DNA of 64,000 bases from Semisulcospira habei (lineage: Eukaryota > Mollusca > Gastropoda > Semisulcospiridae), in NCBI GenBank assembly GCA_036245525.1, contig BTPG01000003.1, forward strand, positions 157,050,439 through 157,114,438, in the 5' to 3' direction. The notes beneath the pieces are model-generated. The model was not told the DNA's origin, did no database searches, and was given only the letters and a program-made list of their open reading frames with translations. The translations under genes and the position numbers were made by a program. Shown here piece by piece: positions 45,763 through 57,200 of the stretch (the first letter of the stretch is position 1; every line of letters starts with the position of its first letter).

Positions 45763-46566
45763 AAGCCCCCGCACTCTGCGCGAAACTCATGAAGATCTAT
45801 GCCTCTTGGGGAGTTTTGTCTTTGGTTATGGGCGAACATTGGGGCTAGGCAGTGAATGCCATCCGTCTGATGTAAAAACAAGAATATATTATCCTCGTGA
45901 AAGTATGCGGTAACGGTGGAATAAATGTTTCTTGATAGGTTCATTTGTCTCTGTGCACATCAGACGGAGCAGAGAACCTCATACCATCTGAAGGCAGTTC
46001 CGATGAAAGCGGCCTTCAAGGCAAGGCTAAAGCCTTGTACTGTCCCCAGCCCTCACTTGAACCAAATAATAGCCCTATCCAAGACCATTTAGTATATATT
46101 TAATTTTTGATTTGTAACCTGGCTTTTAAATTTCTGCCCGTATATGTGCCTCAGCAGATACAAGTATATTCCGTAGTGAACCCGACTCTGTCTGTACCAG
46201 AACAAGAGGGGGGAAAAGTGTGTTCATTTATAATATGGTCATTGATGTACGGTTACTAAAAAACAAAAGAAGCGGTTGAAACTCACTGCAAAACACAATA
46301 GCCCATCTCGCTCCCTTTCCCCCACTCAGCCTGGAAATTAAAATTGTGTGAACTGAAAAAGCAAAACTTAGGCACAGATTCTCATGGGTCACGGTCCTGT
46401 AACTTGCGTGGCGGACATTTGAGGATCTATGCCTTTTCTCATCTGTAGAAAGGACCACTATCACACTGAATTAGATACACTCGATGATAAACACCTCCTG
46501 TCTGGAATAAACATAGACCCTCATGGCGCCCGCAGATGGAAAGCTAATGAGAATCCTGACTCTTGC
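45763..46566. repeat. Three decayed CAAGAGG hairpin cores
   Basis: Cores lie at about 45763-45812, 46371-46440 and 46508-46566. Each has the GATCTATGCCT or ATAGATCCTC half and a partly decayed partner. No gene was seen here or in 46567-48017. That stretch also holds G/C tracts near 46890-46950 and a (CA)n/C-rich block at 47325-47445. Confidence 0.5.
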
Positions 46567-47368
46567 CTGCCTCTATGATGCTGGTCCTTACCACGGACCA
46601 ACAATAACTTTTTTTTTCTCACCAAGTCCTTACATACAAGAAGCTGCGCGAGCTGATTCAGTGACTGCCTTCCGCCATTGTATTAGAGGCGATGAAAGCA
46701 ATTATAAACAAACCGCTCTGCTGGAAAAACTGGACAGAAACCGAGAAGAGCGCGAGCTCACATTCCATCGAATCAAAATGATTAGGTTTTTCTGAGTCTG
46801 AGTTAGAACTGGTTAGTAAGTTATAGTTTATGCAGGCTTATTCTTTCAGTGTCTTTTCAGGCCGGACGAATCTGGAGTGGTGGTGGTTGCCGGGGGGGAG
46901 GCGGGGGGGGGGCGTTCAAGGGGTTCCGCCCCCCACCCTACCCCACCCCTCCCCCGACCCAAAATCACAGTCAGTTCTTAGTTAAAAATGCTATAATTGA
47001 AAGCGGTCATATTGACCGGCTGAGCCGCCGCCGGCACGGCCTCAACTGAACTGAGTTGGCCGGTGCCGCCGGATTAGACCCCGCGCCACCTCCCTCGTTT
47101 CTATTTTGGCGACCGGTGAGAGTCTTGACACACATGCGCCACCGCCGTCACGGTTTGATTTTTCGGCCACTGAAACCACCGGCTGAACAAGGTCTCAAGT
47201 GCCGTTCGGGAGGCCCGCTCAGTGCGTCGCAGCGGGTTCGGTGAAGGTGCCCCAACTTTTTTTTATGTTACTGACCGGCCGCCGCACAATAATGAAGTTC
47301 AGTGGTTGGACCCCTCTCCTCCCACACCCACACCCCACACACACACACATACACACACCGCCGCCTCA

Positions 47369-47399
<31 letters not shown>

Positions 47400-48017
47400 A
47401 CACGGGCACACACACACACACACAAGCACACACACAAACACATGGAGACAAATGCCTCAGAGTGGGTTACCCACCATTTTATGTGAAAATGGGTTCCCGA
47501 CCCATATTTCTATTTATTCTAGGGCTCTGAAATTGATGCGAATGTTTAGAACTCACCTTATAACTAAGCTCTATAACTTAAATAAAATAGACATTTTCTA
47601 GAAACAGAGCCACTAGATGGAAAAAAAATTGGTTTCTACCAATAAAGTGGGTGCCTCTCACACAAAAACTGGCATTACAGTGCAAATGGGTGTCTTCACA
47701 ACATTAGGCGTCTGTAATAAGGTCAAGTTCATGGAATACTTCTTTTTCACATTAATTTTTTTTTCATCTTAATGTGTATGTATGCTTTAACATTTTTAAC
47801 ATTGTATGGTGCAAAATTCAATAAACACTGGCCCGTAACCTTTCGATTATGATTTTTACAGAGGAAATCTTTTAAACATTGCTGTGTTTTGTCCTTCTGA
47901 AGCAAAACAGTTTATCATGGCATTTATGTGAGAATCAACATAATGTATTCTGGAAATTAAAGGACTTTTTTATGTACTCTGGAGTTTCAGACAAACAGCA
48001 ACAGAGCATTTTGAATA

Positions 48018-48247
48018 TTAACCCTTATCATTCGGAATACACCAGTGTGTGCAACAAGTGTGACTGAAATAGTCCAAGGGTAGTGCCAGAATAGCTTGGC
48101 GCCTCTAGGCGCCAAGCAATTGTTTCATCACCCTTGAACTACAGCCATTGGTCTATGTCCTCATCTGTAAGTACTGTAATGTAGCTTGCATATAATTATG
48201 GCAGTGAACAAATTTGAAGCTTTTAGCCTCAGTATGATGCGGGTCAA
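48018..48247. mobile_element. TTAA MITE with TTAACCCTTATCATT left end
   Basis: The left end TTAACCCTTATCATTCGG matches the half copy at 30282. The right end (AGTATGATGCGGGTCAA) is its decayed complement. The shared core AGTGCCAGAATAGCTTGGCG is followed by a mirror that is disrupted after GCGCCAAGC. Confidence 0.8.
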
Positions 48248-48308
48248 AAAGTGTGGAAAAATATGAAAGATAGAAAAAGACCCAGACGAAGAAACTAACA
48301 CTTGACTT

Positions 48309-48488
48309 ATTTTACCCCAGACACACCACAGCAAAATAAAGATCCACCATGATAGTTCAAGGGTGATGCCAGAATAGCTTGGCGCCTATGGGCGCTATCA
48401 TGGTGGATCTGTGTCCTGCACTGCAACGCAGTCTTCAGAAGAGGACTTCAACATTTGGGGATTCCAGTCTTGGGGTAGAATGAGTTAA
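48309..48488. mobile_element. TTAACTCATTCTACCCC-type MITE
   Basis: The right end is GGGGTAGAATGAGTTAA (to 48488) and the left end TTTTACCCCAG is decayed. It shares the core TTCAAGGGTGATGCCAGAAT, AGCTTGGCGCC. It is the closest relative of the MITE at 53405 that received the LINE. Confidence 0.8.
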
Positions 48489-48778
48489 AATGACAGAACA
48501 GAACACTGACATTAATTAATTAACTGACAACATAAGAAATCACTTGAAACTTCAGCCTTTATTAATCACATCAAAGGTGCATGCATTTAAAAACACAGTA
48601 ATTGTTTGTAAACACTTCAAATCAAACAATCAAGAGCAGTCAAACCTTTCTCTGGCAACTTTGTGATGAGGAAAACTAGTTCTTGCCTTCGGCACGTAAA
48701 GGGTTTTCGCGACTTATGTGTCTCTATTGATAAAATGAAGAGAGAAATATAATACCGAGTTCTAGCAAGTGCGACAAT

Positions 48779-49455
48779 AAAGTTTAGCCGAGTTGGTATA
48801 CCTCGTCCAGTGGCCTAGGTTAAACGCACCAGCGGTGTCAATGTTGCTATTTTGGCACCAGACCGGTCGCTAGAGCGTGTGCTTTCTGCACCTGTAATGG
48901 GCAACCTCAGAGAAAGAATCACGTGACCGTCGTTTGATTGCTGCAAAATAACATGAATAAAGAATAAACCCTTTCCCATATATGCAATCCGGCAATAATG
49001 CATCCATCCTTATGCTAGCACCACGAAACATTACGCGATTTGCAGATTTGCCTATTTTAATCCTCAACGGAGGTGATTTTGCGACATCTGCATCGTTTGC
49101 GCCAGAAAGCACCGTCATAGTTGAAGTTCGAGAAATGAGCACACTGCATGTACAATGGACTTGATTCGGTGCCGTATGGGGGATGACACAAGCCTCCGTT
49201 ATCTCAACACAAAACTGGCGTGTTAGGGGAGGTAAAAGGCGCGGCTAAAAGTTAAAACTGCAAACGAACCATTTTGTTCGACTGCCATCACAATCTTCCG
49301 CGTGTCCATACGAGACCACACTACAAGTGCAGAAGCCAACCTGCGCGCACAGTTCTGGTGCACATGACCGGTCCGAGCGAAAATAGCAACAATGGCGCCG
49401 CTGGTGCGTTTAACCTAGGTAGAGGGCGAGGTATACCAACTCAGCTAAGGTTTAC
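48779..49455. mobile_element. 0.68-kb fold-back element
   Basis: The left arm (48779 to about 48870: GCCGAGTTGGTATACCTCG, GGCCTAGGTTAAACGCACC) and the right arm (about 49363-49455) are inverted copies of roughly 90 bp with some divergence. The interior has no recognisable coding region. Confidence 0.7.
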
Positions 49456-49658
49456 GCTTCCTGTGACTTTTGAAACAATGCACAGCAGGCAAAGTGTACT
49501 ATATAGTAACAAAAAAGTTAGAGACATTTCCAAAATGATCCAGGCATACATCAGATAAAAGCAAGCTATACACACTGAAATAATAACACTCTTGTAATAA
49601 ATCTTTAAGTTGACAATGGTTTTCTTATCTTATTATTGTCTTTCGTCCCGATTGGTTG

Positions 49659-50287
49659 TACATTGCTGAACGTCCCGACTTTTTCAGGACGTGCCAGCAC
49701 TGCTTGTGAAAAAAAGAAAAAGAAAAAAGAACAGAATATTGAATGTATGTTGCCAGCCGGTCTAATACGCTAAATAAACCTAAAGACCATTTAGCAACAC
49801 ACATCCAAAATCAAGTGAGATACAAAAAAAATTATTCAGACCAAAAGGTGACTGCCAATCGTGTAAAAAATGCAAAGAAGTACCCAACGGAGAAATAAAC
49901 ATGCTTAGAAAAGACGGTTACAACACAATTTATTAATATTTCGGGTAAATCCGCTTTGTCAAAGCCGACAAACAAACAGAGAGATCAGTCGCTACTTATC
50001 TTCATTCGCAGAAGGAATGTGGCGAAATATTAATAAATTGTGCTGTAACCGTCTTTTCTATGCGTGTTTATTTCTCCGTTGGGCACTTCTTTTCAAGAGA
50101 TACAGGCAGCGCATACAGTGGGGAGAGCTTAAAAAAGAAAAATACAAGTTAATGGACCAAGGGTAGACATAAACACATGCCACAGAATTGAGAGGAAAAC
50201 CCACCCTGTGGGGCTGACCAGGGTGACCCTAGGAACTAAAAAGTAGTCAACCCCACCCAAGTCCCCCAGGGCAGACCTGGGTGGGGG
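49659..50287 (+). repeat. R2 interspersed repeat, copy 4, itself interrupted
   Basis: It starts GATTGGTTGTACATTGC and ends CAGACCTGGGTGGGG. It is split by a MITE-containing insert (about 49824-50093) flanked by CAAGTGAGATAC and CAAGAGATAC, a possible imperfect target duplication. Confidence 0.75.
49877..50092. mobile_element. MITE with about 65-bp terminal inverted repeats
   Basis: The left end (AAGAAGTACCCAACGGAG, then AAATAAACATGC and ACAACACAATTTATTAATAT) and the right end are inverted near-copies. A one-ended relative lies at about 30050-30115 (AAGAAGTACCCAACGGAG). No coding capacity. Confidence 0.8.
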
Positions 50288-50706
50288 CCACTGTTTAGTT
50301 GCAAAGTAAGGTTAATGTTACACAGTATGCAAAATGAACCAGGTGTACATTAGATAAAAACAGAGCTATACACGCTGAAAACAACCGAATAATAACGCTC
50401 TTGTAATAAGTCTTTATGTTGACAATGGTTTTCTTACCCCTTATTATTGTCTTCCATCCCCAACCATTCTTCCGTTTGCAGAGTTTTAAATGTTATGCAG
50501 TGTACAAAATGATCCAGGCGTCCATCAGATAAAAAAGCAGGCTATACATGCTGAAACCACCCCAATAATAACACTCTTGTAATAAATCTGTATGAAAACA
50601 AAAATGCCGCGAGTGGCGGGGAATCTCAATTCATTTCTTTTGTAACTTTTGTAACTTTTTCAGTCTGTTGCAGACGTGATCCTTAATGTTTGTCCAGCGC
50701 CTATGG

Positions 50707-52122
50707 CTAAGTGCGGGAAATTGCGATTGCTTGCTGTATCTCGGCCTTTCCAGGAAGTTTGTTCATGACGAGGTGTGTCTTGAAACGTGTTTGAACAGCT
50801 TTCTCTTCAGCTTTCCCCCATGGTTTCCTTGTAAATCTAGCTTTCTTTCGAACAGGAGCTGACGCAGTACTGTCATCATCAAAACTATCTAGATTGTCAT
50901 CAGGCTCTGGACGTCTTTTCTCTGTCATGCTCATTGATTCCTGTGTTGTTGACTTGCTACTTGCTTCATTCACAGGTGCTGTTTCCCCTGAGACCTCTCT
51001 GCGAGTTTCTGATGTATCTTCATTGTCAAAGTCAATCTCTTCATCATCGCCCAGCTCAGCTCTAATGCAACTCTCAAAATCTGTCATCCCATTGTTAACT
51101 GACAGAAGAATCTTTGCCACTTTTGCCTTTTGAAGGACGTCTTGAGGTTGGCGGTAGATATGGCGATGTATCCGGATATCATGACCAAGGAAGTCTGCCA
51201 GCTGATCCTGGTCTAACTCCGAGATGGCCATTGACTGAGCCAAAGTTGCAACCTGCTTCCGTAACTGAGTAAATGTGAACATGGCTGGGTATGACACCCA
51301 TGCTTCTAGGGCATGGGCCTTCAGAACATCATGGCCTCTGTAAGGCCTCTGACCAGAAGGTGTGGCAAAGATGTACTGGGAATCAGCGAGAGCTGGCACT
51401 GATTGCCTCATTTGAAGGATTCTGTCAACAGTTGTCATCATCTTCTTTGTAAGCAAAACGGGAACACTCCTATTAAACTTGCCTCTGATTTCCACTCGTT
51501 GAAAATGATTCACCATTTTCTTCTCAACCTCTGTGAGACCTTTCAAGATATCTTGATTGGTGATCGATCCAATCTTAGCATTCTGGAAGTCTGACACCTT
51601 CATTCTCTGAACTTCTCCCCCTCGTTTTCGGTTGAAAAGTGATACAGCACAAAGAGTTGCTTTAACCACTGTCGGATAATCTTCCGAAACCATCCTTGTC
51701 TCAAGAAGCTGTTGGACCTTCCTCACATCTTCACATGATGGGATCAGCTTGGGCTTGTTCATGGTCATTTTCCTGACCGACTGGGCTGCTGTAGCGGACA
51801 CACAATCATACCAGTCCCCGTTGAAGACAGAGTCAAACCACTGCACCTCAGAGAGCTCCTGTCGCCATCTGTCGTCTGAACCCTGCCCAAGCTGTTTGGA
51901 TGCCTGTGACTGTTTGATCTGTGAACATTTTTTCAAAGCATGGCTTATGCGCATTGCAAGATTGCCTTTTCTGAACTGATGTGTGTCCTCATCAAAATCC
52001 GCTAGCTCTTTTACAGCCAGTACAACATGATCAAAGCTAGCTGAATTGATCACAGCATTTAAACTTGCGATTTTCATTTCTGACCTCATTCTGATCTTTA
52101 ATGGTCTCCCTAACTCCCGCAT
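50707..52122 (-). CDS. Tyrosine-recombinase-like domain frame
   Basis: 471 codons from an internal Met to the stop at 50707. Tyrosine recombinases cut and rejoin DNA through a tyrosine nucleophile held by Arg/His residues; the visible candidates are R167, R288, H314 and Y323. The C-terminal 130 residues are acidic and basic low-complexity sequence with a KKARFTRKPWGK basic patch, possibly a nuclear localisation signal. The ATG is probably internal, because the same frame continues upstream to 52165, where the frameshift lies. Confidence 0.7.
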   Translation of the reverse strand: MRELGRPLKIRMRSEMKIASLNAVINSASFDHVVLAVKELADFDEDTHQFRKGNLAMRISHALKKCSQIKQSQASKQLGQGSDDRWRQELSEVQWFDSVFNGDWYDCVSATAAQSVRKMTMNKPKLIPSCEDVRKVQQLLETRMVSEDYPTVVKATLCAVSLFNRKRGGEVQRMKVSDFQNAKIGSITNQDILKGLTEVEKKMVNHFQRVEIRGKFNRSVPVLLTKKMMTTVDRILQMRQSVPALADSQYIFATPSGQRPYRGHDVLKAHALEAWVSYPAMFTFTQLRKQVATLAQSMAISELDQDQLADFLGHDIRIHRHIYRQPQDVLQKAKVAKILLSVNNGMTDFESCIRAELGDDEEIDFDNEDTSETRREVSGETAPVNEASSKSTTQESMSMTEKRRPEPDDNLDSFDDDSTASAPVRKKARFTRKPWGKAEEKAVQTRFKTHLVMNKLPGKAEIQQAIAISRT

Positions 52123-52802
52123 CCTGGAGCTGATTTGTCCAGCCGTGTGCTCTTCAATGTCTCGCTGCGGTCAAATAATCTCTTTCCATACTCAAGAAGC
52201 AAGGGGTCAGTTCTAATGAGACGGCTTATCTCATCATCTCTCTGCCTGGCTAATACCTTATGATAGAAGGAAAATTCAACATCTAAGGGTATTGGAAGCA
52301 TTAACCGACCACGGCGTGCCGCCTCGCCTCTCTTAGCAATCTGAAACCCTCCTGGTTTCTGACAGCAACGTTTTGAGTGTACAGAGATCAGCTTTTTTTT
52401 TTGATAGAGCCCTTTGCAATGGCTACAGGCGAGAAGGTCGTCTACCTTACTAGTTTTGGTGCGATACTTAGGAATCAAACATCCTGATTTGTTTTCAAGA
52501 ACAGCAACGTTATGCATGTAATCACCCTCATCTTGTAGTCTGATCCATGCTCGACGTCTCTGCTTTGTCCCTTTTTTCATCAACAAAATTTTAGCAACGT
52601 CTGCCTCATCTGCATGGACATCTTGTAAGTGCGTGCTCATTTTCAAGACAAGCTTGCCACACAATTTGCATGCATGTTTCTTGTCCCATTTGTACTTTCC
52701 TTTCCCTCTCTGCGACACGTGCACACCTGTTTCTTCTGCAAGTGCTTTTTTCCCCACCCGCAACATCATGTTCCTTCTGCCTATCCACATTCTCATTGCC
52801 AC
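52110..52802 (-). CDS. Zinc-finger domain frame of the same gene
   Basis: 230 codons. It contains CKLC..H..H (C2H2-like) and CSHC..H..CC clusters and a YMHNVAVLENKSG segment. The last about 20 residues before the stop follow the frameshift and are not native. Before the shift it runs continuous with the recombinase frame in other family members as I recall them. Confidence 0.6.
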   Translation of the reverse strand: MAMRMWIGRRNMMLRVGKKALAEETGVHVSQRGKGKYKWDKKHACKLCGKLVLKMSTHLQDVHADEADVAKILLMKKGTKQRRRAWIRLQDEGDYMHNVAVLENKSGCLIPKYRTKTSKVDDLLACSHCKGLYQKKKLISVHSKRCCQKPGGFQIAKRGEAARRGRLMLPIPLDVEFSFYHKVLARQRDDEISRLIRTDPLLLEYGKRLFDRSETLKSTRLDKSAPGCGS

Positions 52803-53677
52803 CCCCTAATTCACCCCCTAACGCACACTGCACCTTGCTGGTACTAGCTTCACTGACACCTGCCCACCCTGAACCTGCCACTTTGATGAAATCTAAAATA
52901 GTCAATACAATACTGTCTGTGTCAGAGATCCCAGCGATTGATGCCGACACACCGTCTGAATCTGGTGAGCTCGAGCCAGGAACAAACTCCTCGTCATCAC
53001 TGTCCTTGTATTGCGATGCGCTTGCACTCTCAGTCTCAAGTCCATCCCAGGCTCATTTGCCAACTGGAGAAAGAAAGAAAGAAAGAAAAAAAGAAAGGAA
53101 CAAAAGCTGCATTAGGACAGAAACAGCCCAATTTTGGTTTAAGGGGCCCTGCACAAGAATAAAAAGAGTAATCCCGTGTATGAACGATTTACATATGTGT
53201 GACCTCGGTGACGAGGGCTGGCTTCTGCAGCAGCAAAATCCATGTTTTCTAAAAATGTAAGCAGTTTTCACACATCTGTCAACCCCGCGTGACCCTTTGA
53301 GAGAGGTCACTCAAATTGGTATGTTTAAAAAGGTCTTGCCACAAAGTATCCTTGGGCCAAGCTTGAAGAATGTGGCTTGAATAGTCTCCAAGAAAATGCC
53401 ACCGTTAACTCATTCTACCCCAGACACATCACGCCTATGGGCGCCAAGCTATTCTGGCATCACCCTTGAACTATCATGGTCGATCTGTGTCCTGCACTGC
53501 AATGCAGTCTTGAGAGGACAGGGTAAAATTTAAGGATTTTGGTGTTGGGGTAGAATGAGTTTTTTTTTTTTTTTTTTTTTTTTCTTTTTTTTTTTTTATA
53601 TTTGGGAAATCAGTCAAGATGGGCGACAAATGCCCCAGTTAGAAGGTGTCCAATCTTTCTTTCTTTGTTTCTTTCTT

Positions 53678-53719
<42 letters not shown>

Positions 53720-54075
53720 TTTATTTGCTTCCTTCTGACATCATATTTCCCTTATTTTTATTTTATTTCAAGGATAGATTTTATTTACTCAACTATATTA
53801 CAGTGGAGCAATTATCACACTAGATATGACAACAGTTTACGTTGTACTCTCAAAAGGTGATTTGATGGACAGTTTGTTTTAGTTCGTTATAATGGACACA
53901 TTTCATTCACAAAATCGGTATAGTACAAAGTACAGCCACAAGTTGTTAACATAGATCAGGTATGTGGCAATGTATAAGCATGTACATCACATCTACACGT
54001 ACAGAAGCGCAGACTGAGAGGGCGCTCTTGTATGCCTGTGAGTTCGTGAGCGTGTATGTGTGTATGTATGTGTGT

Positions 54076-54077
<2 letters not shown>

Positions 54078-54173
<96 letters not shown>

Positions 54174-54187
54174 AAGAGAGAAAGAGA
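54078..54187. repeat. (GA)n microsatellite in the LINE 3' UTR
   Basis: About 110 bp of GA (CT on the LINE sense strand) with a few interruptions. Long open frames across it are artefacts. Confidence 0.97.
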
Positions 54188-54271
54188 TTACAATTAGTTT
54201 CACAGTTACTGTAATTCGAGATGTGAGTCGCGTGCAACTATTACGTGAATCTCCGGGAAACAATATTGTCT

Positions 54272-57200
54272 CTACCACAGAAACTTTCTTATTCTAAGTT
54301 CAGATTCAAACAAAAATATGATATCTATTGGTGTACCATATTTGTACTTGCTAATACACAGCTTAGCTACTAAGGAGACGTGGTTAATAAATGCAATTTC
54401 TGCTGCTCCTAACACGTTATCACGGTATCCCAATAAGGCTTGGGCAGGGGTTATACGTATCTGAACATTGCATTTTCCTGAACAAAGTTGTTCAACTCTT
54501 TTCCAGATTCGAGATATTGAATCACAGAAGTAGAAAAAATGCTCAATAAAGTCAACTTCATGAGGACAAAACCTGCAGTATCTATTATTAACGACGCCCA
54601 TTTTAGACAATAAAATATTGGTTGGGTAAATATTGTGTAGAATTTTCCACTGCAGTTCTCGCAACCTCACTTCCTTTGTTGCTCTATTCACAATACCCCA
54701 ATGCCATTCACCTAACTGGACATCAAACTTCATCGCCCAGAAATGAAGGGCATAAGGGGGACTGTATTTCTGCTGCACAATTGTTATCCTAAAATCCTTT
54801 GCTGAAGTTGGCGTTATACTCTCTGACATGGAGTCAGCGTTGTTATTAAGGCATCGCATGTACGAGGTAAGGACACTTCTCACAACGTTGTATTCCAGCA
54901 ACCTCCCAGGGGAATCTCCAACAATGCGACAGACATTTTCAAACGACATAATCTCGCCATCTTTCTTCACATCCTCCACTCGATAGACGCCTGCGCGGAC
55001 CCAGTCTTTAAAAAACAGAACGTTAGACTTGTACATTAATACCTTGCTATTCCACAGGACCGTAGTGGGTTTGTTTTTTACAGTATCCAACCATGACATT
55101 ATGACGTCTCTCCAGAAGGTCGACTTAATATTTTCAAGCCCTTTACATTTTTTGGAATTGATATTAAATTCAAAGCATATCAAGTCATGACCAAATACAC
55201 CTAGCGCATGTTTGGGCAAGACAGTATCTCTCGTGGGTTTTATGGCTGTACGCAGCCTCGCTGCCCACTCACAGAGAAAGGAGGCTTGCATATCCCTCAT
55301 GTTAATCATTTTAATTCCACCCTCACAATAATCACTGCACATAACTGAACGTTTTACCTTCTCAAAGGCCTTCTTATTCAAATTTTTGTTCTTCCATAAA
55401 TATCTGAAAAGCAAAGTGTTTATTTCATCTAGTACGTCTGAGGGGATACTGAGCGCTTGCATTGCATATACCATCTGTGAGATAATAAATGTTTTAACAA
55501 CGCAAGCTTTCCCCCGAATGCTTAATTTCCGCTTTTTCCATTTCGATATTATACTTCTCATGTTTTGAATTCTACCGGTCCAGTTTTCCTCAACCTGTGA
55601 CGCTGGCTGGTCATTTTTAAAGTAGATTCCAAGAATTTTAACCTTTTTGCTCCACCGGAGTACTCCATATTGTTCATCACAGTTCTTTTTCGAGCCTAGC
55701 CACATGGCTTCTGATTTATTCTTATTAAGCTGTAGGCCCGAAAATTTTGAGAAATGAGCAACTATGGCAAGAGCGTTTCTTAGGTCATGTTCGTCTCTCA
55801 AGAACATGGTTACATCATCAGCGTAGAGAAGAATCTTTAATAACTTCAGTTCGTCGGATCCATCATACGGCATTACAAGTCCCTTTATTTCTTTGCATTG
55901 TCGAATTTTAATTGCAAAGAGTTCCATCGCAACGACAAAAGCTAATGGTGAGAACGGACAACCTTGACGGATTCCACGTGCTGCTGGGAAGAACCCTGAC
56001 AACCAGCCACAGTAATTAACACAACTCTTAGCGTCTGACATAATAACAGATACCCACCGAACAAATTCACGACCAAACCCAAATTTTTCTAAAGAATATA
56101 AAATAAATTCCTTTGATATACTATCATAGGCAGATTCGTAATCGAGCGCCAGCAGTAATCCTGGGGAGTTTATTTGGTTCATGTACTCAACGGTATCATC
56201 AATTAACCTTATAGCTGTAGAGATTTTGCGACCTCTGATAAAACCTTTTTGATCTTCGTGGACAATATCTCCGACCACGTTGGCCAGTCTAAGAGCAAGA
56301 CACTTTGCCAAAATTTTATAGTCTGTATTTGTTAGGGAGATGGGACGCCAGTTTCTCAAAATATCTCGACTTAGATTTTTCCCTTTATGTATTAGAGTAA
56401 TGACTGCTTTGGTCTGTGAAGGAGACAAAGCGCCATTTTCAAAGGCCTTGTTCATGGAGTCCACCACAAGATCCTTCAGATGGGCCCAAAACATTTTCAT
56501 GAATTCTACTGTAATACCATCACAGCCGGGGGCTGACCCGTTATTTAAATGTTTCAAACCAATGGAAGCTTCATCTACTGTTATTAAACCTTCACATGAC
56601 TCACTATCAAGGGATGAAAGTTTTGGAATTGCAGTGTCACTTATGAAATCATCCGCCAAGCGACTCATGGGGGACTGGTCTGTGCGAGATGCATACAGTG
56701 ATGTAAAGTGTTTCATCTGTTCCTCCAGTATCTTGTTTTGATCTGTAACTACTGACCCATCTTCCAGAGTTAATTTATCCATTATTTTGGAATTCGCGCG
56801 AGCTTTTTCTAAATTCAAAAAATACTTCGTATTTTTTTCGCCTTCTTCTATCCACTTTACTCGAGCACGGACTCGAGCGCTATTTGCAGCGTGCTGTTCA
56901 AAGATTTCAAGTTCAATCTTTGTTTTCTGACGTAGTTGCTGAATATCAATGTTACTGGGATTGTTGGCAAGTGCTATATCAAAAGTATTCAGTCTTCTTT
57001 GTAAATCCTCTAACCTTTTGCTTTCCTTTCGTTTTTTAATTTTGCAAAAGTTTATACTGAGTTCACGTATTTGAATTTTTAATAACTCCCATTTTATCTG
57101 ACTATCTGTTTCATCCGTCGTAGCCTTAAAATTAGAGATTAATGCATTCATCATTTTGACGTACTGCTCATCTTTGAGAAGGCTGTTATTGTATTTCCAG

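Larger units (their letters stand above)
49530..50600 (+). repeat. Three-unit tandem repeat, split by R2
   Basis: Units at about 49530-49650, 50330-50462 and 50503-50600 each contain AAAATGA(T/A)CCAGG, a CAGATAAAA-type segment, GCTATACA, AATAATAAC(A/G)CTCTTGTAATAA and, in two, GACAATGGTTTTCTTA. The R2 copy at 49659-50287 separates units 1 and 2. Confidence 0.7.
50707..53060 (-). pseudogene. Broken zinc-finger/tyrosine-recombinase gene (Crypton-like)
   Basis: The minus-strand pieces read in order. An acidic Ser/Asp-rich N-terminus lies at about 52850-53045. Next is a C2H2-like finger with further Cys/His pairs (ACKLCGKLVLKMSTHLQDVH; CSHCKGLYQ..HSKRCC) at 52150-52802. Last is a 471-codon recombinase-like frame at 50707-52122. 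That frame shows a tyrosine-recombinase pattern: R167 (KRGGEV), R288 (TQLRKQ), H314 (FLGHD) and candidate nucleophile Y323 (HRHIYRQP). A single-base frameshift near 52165 separates the finger and recombinase parts, and another lies near the N-terminal join (about 52700-52850). I recall this arrangement from uncharacterised fish and invertebrate proteins; Crypton relationship is inferred. Confidence 0.65.

Noticed and set aside
46523..46795. 90-codon plus-strand frame
   Set aside because: It begins inside a decayed CAAGAGG core, includes a poly-T run and matches no family I know.
53946..54297. Ser-Leu and Arg-Glu repeat proteins
   Set aside because: They are translations of the (GA)n run in the LINE 3' UTR.
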